Shown piece by piece: positions 60,465 through 64,000 of a stretch of 64,000 nucleotides of DNA. Below the pieces are notes generated by a model, which was not told the origin of the DNA, did no database searches, and saw only the letters and a list, made by a program, of their open reading frames with translations. The position numbers and the translations under genes were made by a program. Numbering within the stretch: position 1 is the stretch's first letter; every line of letters starts with the position of its first letter. Origin of the DNA: Caulobacteraceae bacterium (GTDB lineage Bacteria; Pseudomonadota; Alphaproteobacteria; Caulobacterales; Caulobacteraceae); contig CANJPZ010000002.1 in the NCBI GenBank assembly GCA_947476325.1, forward strand, positions 1-64,000, in the 5' to 3' direction.

Positions 60465-60839
60465 TCAGGAGCGGGGCGGGGCCTGGCTGGGCGGCCGTGG
60501 CGGCGCGCGGGCGGCGTAGGGGGCGTGAGCGACAGCCGGCAGCCTGTAGGCCGTCAGGGTCGCGTAGACGGCGGGATGGACGGCGAGAGTCAGGTCGTTC
60601 GGGGCGGCGACGGCGGGCGCCAGGCAATGGTCGCAGTGAGGGCAGGGCGCCGGGGTCTGCTTGTCCGGCGCACCGGGAATCTTGATGGTCTGCAGGCCAT
60701 GGCTGGTGCAGATCTGGATGGTTTGAACCGGAGCGGGCGCCGCCATGGCCGCACTGCCGGTGAAGGCCTGGACAAGCAGGGCCAGCGTGGCAATGAGCGC
60801 CAGCGCAACTTGCTTAGCCGAGGTTTGAGTCAGGCCCAT
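60465..60839 (-). CDS. Small exported Cys/His-rich protein, DUF2946-like
   Basis: This 124-residue protein has a signal or anchor helix (about 10-33) and a short exported part with a metal-site pattern: Cys44 and His47 in ICTSHGLQTI, then PCPHCDHCLAP with Cys66, His68, Cys69, His71 and Cys72. ICTxHG plus CPxC is the DUF2946 signature; these proteins often sit next to copper uptake or efflux genes. The C-terminus is Pro/Ala-rich. ATG 60839 is preferred over the longer frame to 60899. The gene lies between two TonB receptor genes on the same strand. Confidence 0.75.
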   Translation of the reverse strand: MGLTQTSAKQVALALIATLALLVQAFTGSAAMAAPAPVQTIQICTSHGLQTIKIPGAPDKQTPAPCPHCDHCLAPAVAAPNDLTLAVHPAVYATLTAYRLPAVAHAPYAARAPPRPPSQAPPRS

Positions 60840-60910
60840 CCGGTCGCCGTTACGCCGAAACGCGCGCGACGGACAAGTCAAATCCTGGCCGGGCCGCACA
60901 CATCACGTGC

Positions 60911-63361
60911 CTAGAACCTCGCCCGCAGGCCAACATAGACGCCGCGCGGCGCACCCGGCGTTACGGACTGTTCCTCAGGATCGAGCGGCAGCGGTTGAGG
61001 CCGGATGGTCCGCACGCCGCCGGCGTCGAAATAGGTTCCGAACGTGCCGTATTGTTCATTAAAAAGATTGTCGATCCGTCCAAAAATGCACACCTTTTCT
61101 GTGATGGCGTAGTCGACCCGCGCGTCCGCCGTCCAGTAGCCGGGCAGCTTGGGATTGTCATTGCCCTCGTCGCCGACGACGTATTGCGAGCCGGTGTACT
61201 GAGTGTCGAACCCGAGGGTCAGTTTCGGCGTAACCTTCAGATCGGCGCCGGCTTTGGCCCGCTGGGCGGGGATGCCGCCCAGGTGATCGCCGGGCTGAAT
61301 CTGGATGTCACCGTTCGCGTCGGCGACCGGATTATTTGGCGAGGCCAGGGTTCCGGCGAACTCGTAGGTGGCGTTGACCACGCTGTAGCCGAGGAACGCC
61401 GACCATTTGGCGGTGTCGAAGTTGAGCTGGGTTTCAAAGCCCCGGCGACGGGTCTTGGGAACGTTGGCATAGTAGCCGCGGCCGCTGAGATTGCTGGCCA
61501 GGGAGACGATGTCGTCGGTGTTGTCGGTGGTGAAGGCGCTGGCGGTCCAGGAGATCGACAGGGTTTTCAGATCGGCCGAGCCGCGGGTTCCAGCCTCGAA
61601 GGTTCTCGAAATCACCTGGCGAAGCGGCGGATCTGAGACAAGCGAGTTTTCCAGCAGGCAGGGCTTGTCCGGATCGCTGCAGCCAAGCTCCAGGGGTGTC
61701 GGCGCCCGGTTGGTTTCCGAATAGCCGGCGAACCAGGTCTGCTCGCCATGCCGCCAGGCCAGGTTGGCGGCGGGATTGACCCGGCTGAACCGGTGATTGC
61801 TGGTCAGGGACGGGTTGACGCCGGTCAGGTCTTTCAGATCAACTTTCTGGCTGTTGTATCGCCCGCCGAGGGTGAGCGACAGGTCTGGCGTCAGGTCGAT
61901 GGTGTTGGCGGCGAAGACGCCGGAAACATTGCTCTTCACGTCCAGATCGGCCGGCCCGTAGGCGACATCCGGTCCGGTATGGATGACCTGCCCAAGCCCC
62001 GGAACGGTTCCGGTGATATTGGGCAGGGGGTAGTAGGTGTCGACGACTTCCAGTTCCGGATTGATCAGCCCAAGCGTGCTGTTCGAGCGAAAGTGAATGT
62101 CGCTGGCGTCATAGGATGCGCCGAACGAGAGCGTGTTCTTGCGGCCGAAAAGGGGGTTATCGCTCGACACCTGAACCGAGGTGCCGGTGGTTTTGCTGTT
62201 GGTCCAGGTGCGATCCAGGGTGCCGTAAGGGACGCGCGGACCGTCAAGGCTGTTTATCTGATTGCGGCAGCCATCGGTGTCGACCGTCGAGACAGGGCAG
62301 GGGATCGGCGTCCCTGACGACGTCAGGACCTGAAACTCTGAGGCGGAAATCGACGATGGAAAGCCATCGCTCTGCAGGCAAAGCGTATTGGCCAGCGGTC
62401 CGGTGGACGCACAGCGCTCGAAGTCCGAGTCGTTGCCGTCCAGGTGCGCCTGCGTGAACCGGCGGGTGTGCAGGCCGCCCTGCAACGACCAGCCGCCGCC
62501 GATGTCGAAGCGGCCGTTCAGGGCCGCGAACTGGGCCTGGTTGTGGCTGGTCTGGGGGAAGGTGAATATGGCCCGAGGATCGGCGTCCAGCAGGTCGACC
62601 GGGGTGGGGCCAATTACGCCGACGCGGCTGTCGCTGGATCCGGCGACGAGGTGGAACTCACCGCCCATGGCCTTCATGCCCAGGTCGCCAAAAGCCCGGG
62701 ACGCCGACGAGCCTGAGTTCGGTCGCCAGCCGGCGACTTCGCCGCCATCGATCACGCCATAGGCGCTGAAGCTCCCGTTTTCCCAGCCGCCCTGCAGCGC
62801 GCCAGTGCGTGTTCCAAAGGCGCCGCTTTCGGCGTTGGCTTCAACCCCTTGCCAGGTGAAGCCGTCGCGAGTGCGCAAGGCCAGGGCGCCGCCCAGGGCA
62901 TTAAGGCCGAAAGCCGGATTGCTGGTGACCAGATCGATGCGCGTGATGGCGGCCTTGGGGATCAGGTCCCAGTTCATGGTGTCGCCGAACGCCTCGTTCA
63001 GCCTCTGGCCGTTGAGGTAGACTGCCAGGCCCTGGGGCAGGCCCTGCAGCGGCGAGGCGCTGAAGCCGCGGTAGTTGACGTCGCTGGTGAACGGGTTGCC
63101 TTGCGTGTCAGCGACGTTCACGCCGGCGACGCTCTGTTGCAGGGCCTCGGTGACCGACAGAGACCCGGTTTTGGCCAGGTCCTCGGCGCCGACGCTGCTG
63201 ATGGTCTGGCCCAGGCGGTTGAGCGAGACGCCGCCGCCCAGGGGGGCGGGCGCCACGACGATCAGTTCGTCCACCGTGGTTACGTCGCCGTCCGCCGCAT
63301 GGGCGGTGATGGGGGCTGCGAAGGCTGAAGCCAACAGGACAAGCACGAGAACGCGTTTCAT
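60911..63361 (-). CDS. TonB-dependent outer-membrane receptor
   Basis: This 816-residue receptor has a signal peptide ending AHA (about 22), a TonB-box-like DVTTVDELIVV (26-36) nearly identical to that of the other receptor, a plug with VTEALQQSVAGVNVADTQGNPFTSDVNYRG written around residues 60-90, and a barrel ending VYVGLRARF. RIDNLFNEQYGTFG is the usual late-barrel motif. Two Cys pairs occur in extracellular-loop regions (RCASTGPLANTLC; PCPVSTVDTDGC), which may form disulfides. ATG 63361 is taken. It is first in the putative operon and is divergent from the sensor gene. Confidence 0.92.
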   Translation of the reverse strand: MKRVLVLVLLASAFAAPITAHAADGDVTTVDELIVVAPAPLGGGVSLNRLGQTISSVGAEDLAKTGSLSVTEALQQSVAGVNVADTQGNPFTSDVNYRGFSASPLQGLPQGLAVYLNGQRLNEAFGDTMNWDLIPKAAITRIDLVTSNPAFGLNALGGALALRTRDGFTWQGVEANAESGAFGTRTGALQGGWENGSFSAYGVIDGGEVAGWRPNSGSSASRAFGDLGMKAMGGEFHLVAGSSDSRVGVIGPTPVDLLDADPRAIFTFPQTSHNQAQFAALNGRFDIGGGWSLQGGLHTRRFTQAHLDGNDSDFERCASTGPLANTLCLQSDGFPSSISASEFQVLTSSGTPIPCPVSTVDTDGCRNQINSLDGPRVPYGTLDRTWTNSKTTGTSVQVSSDNPLFGRKNTLSFGASYDASDIHFRSNSTLGLINPELEVVDTYYPLPNITGTVPGLGQVIHTGPDVAYGPADLDVKSNVSGVFAANTIDLTPDLSLTLGGRYNSQKVDLKDLTGVNPSLTSNHRFSRVNPAANLAWRHGEQTWFAGYSETNRAPTPLELGCSDPDKPCLLENSLVSDPPLRQVISRTFEAGTRGSADLKTLSISWTASAFTTDNTDDIVSLASNLSGRGYYANVPKTRRRGFETQLNFDTAKWSAFLGYSVVNATYEFAGTLASPNNPVADANGDIQIQPGDHLGGIPAQRAKAGADLKVTPKLTLGFDTQYTGSQYVVGDEGNDNPKLPGYWTADARVDYAITEKVCIFGRIDNLFNEQYGTFGTYFDAGGVRTIRPQPLPLDPEEQSVTPGAPRGVYVGLRARF

Positions 63362-63440
63362 TGAAGAGAGCCTTTTCCCCACGGTCCGGTCGCAATGCCG
63401 GGCGCCATTTGACCGGGTGATTAGCCGAACGCCCTGGCCG

Positions 63441-63457
63441 GCGCTTTGCAAAAGCGC
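63441..63457. promoter_or_regulatory. Perfect 7-3-7 inverted repeat between divergent receptor and sensor genes
   Basis: GCGCTTT-GCA-AAAGCGC lies in the 144-base divergent spacer, 79 bases from the receptor start and 48 from the sensor start. An outer GCCGG/CCGGC pair (63437-63441 and 63461-63465) extends the symmetry roughly. It is a fair candidate operator for a dimeric regulator, or a hairpin in a leader. Confidence 0.4.
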
Positions 63458-63505
63458 AAACCGGCAATCATTCACCCCGTTGCCGCACTTTTTGCAGAGG
63501 TAGAC

Positions 63506-64000
63506 TTGAACGCCGCGCGGCGTCATCTGTGCGGGGTGCTGATCCCGATCCGTCTTCGCCTGATCCTTGCCCCGGCCCTGGTGGTGCTGGCCAGTCTGGC
63601 TGCGCTTGCCGCCTCCGAGATCGGTGATGCACGCTCGCGGGTGAAGGCTGAAACCGAGTCCGGCCTGCAACTGGCCCGCCTGTTGATCGACAGCGCCCTG
63701 GCCCGCACGGCCGAGGGGGGCGATCCGGCCCTGGCCATGGCCCAGCTGGAGCGCGAATTACCGCCGGTCGTTCGCCACGTCACGATCCGGGTTGAGGGGC
63801 CCCAGGGACGCACTCTGGCGGAGCCAAGCGTACAAACACCGACAGCGCCCGACTGGTTCACGCGAATGATCACCGTGCCGCCGGTGATCACACGCTTTCC
63901 AATCCGCATCGCCGATATGCCCTATGGCCAGGTCGTGCTGTCCGCCGCGCCGCGCGACGAGATCGAGGAGGCCTGGGTCAACTGGCGCGACGAGATGATC
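63506..64000 (+). CDS. Membrane sensor protein, probable histidine kinase N-terminus (cut by window edge)
   Basis: Only 165 codons are visible. From TTG 63506, after AGAGG at five bases, it reads MNAARRHLCGVLIPIRLRLI, then a hydrophobic helix APALVVLASLAALAA (about 21-35) and a periplasmic-looking region with alternating charges (EIGDARSRVKAETESGLQLARLLID; VVLSAAPRDEIEEAWVNWRDEMI), here cited in part. This resembles the LapD/MoxY-type periplasmic domain of two-component sensor kinases, where the second membrane helix would start just past 64000. The kinase core is not visible, so the call is an inference. GTG 63536 is an alternative start. Confidence 0.55.
   Translation, partial: MNAARRHLCGVLIPIRLRLILAPALVVLASLAALAASEIGDARSRVKAETESGLQLARLLIDSALARTAEGGDPALAMAQLERELPPVVRHVTIRVEGPQGRTLAEPSVQTPTAPDWFTRMITVPPVITRFPIRIADMPYGQVVLSAAPRDEIEEAWVNWRDEMI

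Overview
The window is high-GC DNA with dense genes, short spacers and frequent GTG/TTG starts. Gene content and order suggest an alphaproteobacterium of the Caulobacterales, probably Caulobacteraceae (Caulobacter/Phenylobacterium-like). The pointers are an HdaA homologue with an N-terminal clamp motif upstream of ppk1, a cold-shock protein with two cold-shock domains, a serS-surE-pcm-NlpD-like run, yajC-secD-secF, an NDUFS4-like complex I subunit, a class I PHA synthase and several TonB-dependent receptors. This placement comes from reading gene content, not from a tree.

Layout. 1-1009: the end of an IS3-family element that has cut an FkbM methyltransferase gene, then a second, intact FkbM gene. 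1267-5713: complex I accessory subunit, tRNA-Arg, an exported amidase, an acyl-CoA dehydrogenase/hydratase pair, and the orphan C-terminus of an autotransporter barrel closed by a strong intrinsic terminator. 5788-10035: sulfur amino acid block (metC, an orphan amino-acid-binding lipoprotein, sseA, cysK). 10098-16000: phaC, double cold-shock protein, tRNA-Glu, recJ, a GGDEF protein. 16192-20285: serS, surE, pcm, degenerate LytM/NlpD-like lipoprotein. 20288-25521: DUF815 ATPase, yajC-secD-secF, two membrane or isoprenoid-like proteins. 25523-28332: cysD-cysNC. 28450-32092: MacAB-like exporter with a glycine-rich adaptor. 32195-42501: purM, rnd, corA, ppx, then an Nramp-like transporter and epoxide hydrolase on the opposite strand, then ppk1 and hdaA. 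42662-47316: SPINDLY-type glycosyltransferase, clpS-clpA. 47408-49537: PQQ sugar dehydrogenase fused to cytochrome c, HIT protein. 49804-55896: gltB-gltD. 55905-58044: thioesterase/FAD monooxygenase/DUF3237 operon. 58117-64000: two TonB-dependent receptors flanking a small Cys/His-rich DUF2946-like protein, with the start of a divergent membrane sensor protein at the window edge.

How the genes work together. Sulfate activation (cysDNC), cysteine synthesis (cysK), mercaptopyruvate sulfur transfer (sseA) and cystathionine cleavage (metC) give a nearly continuous sulfur route in two blocks. gltBD handles ammonia assimilation. ppk1, ppx and hdaA bring polyphosphate turnover next to control of replication initiation. 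The least conventional part is the right edge, where a receptor-DUF2946-receptor unit faces a divergent putative sensor kinase across a 144-base gap holding a perfect 7-3-7 inverted repeat. It looks like a regulated outer-membrane uptake module, possibly for copper or a metal chelate. No CRISPR array, rRNA operon, prophage or clear defence system is visible. No gene-free stretch exceeds 300 bases.
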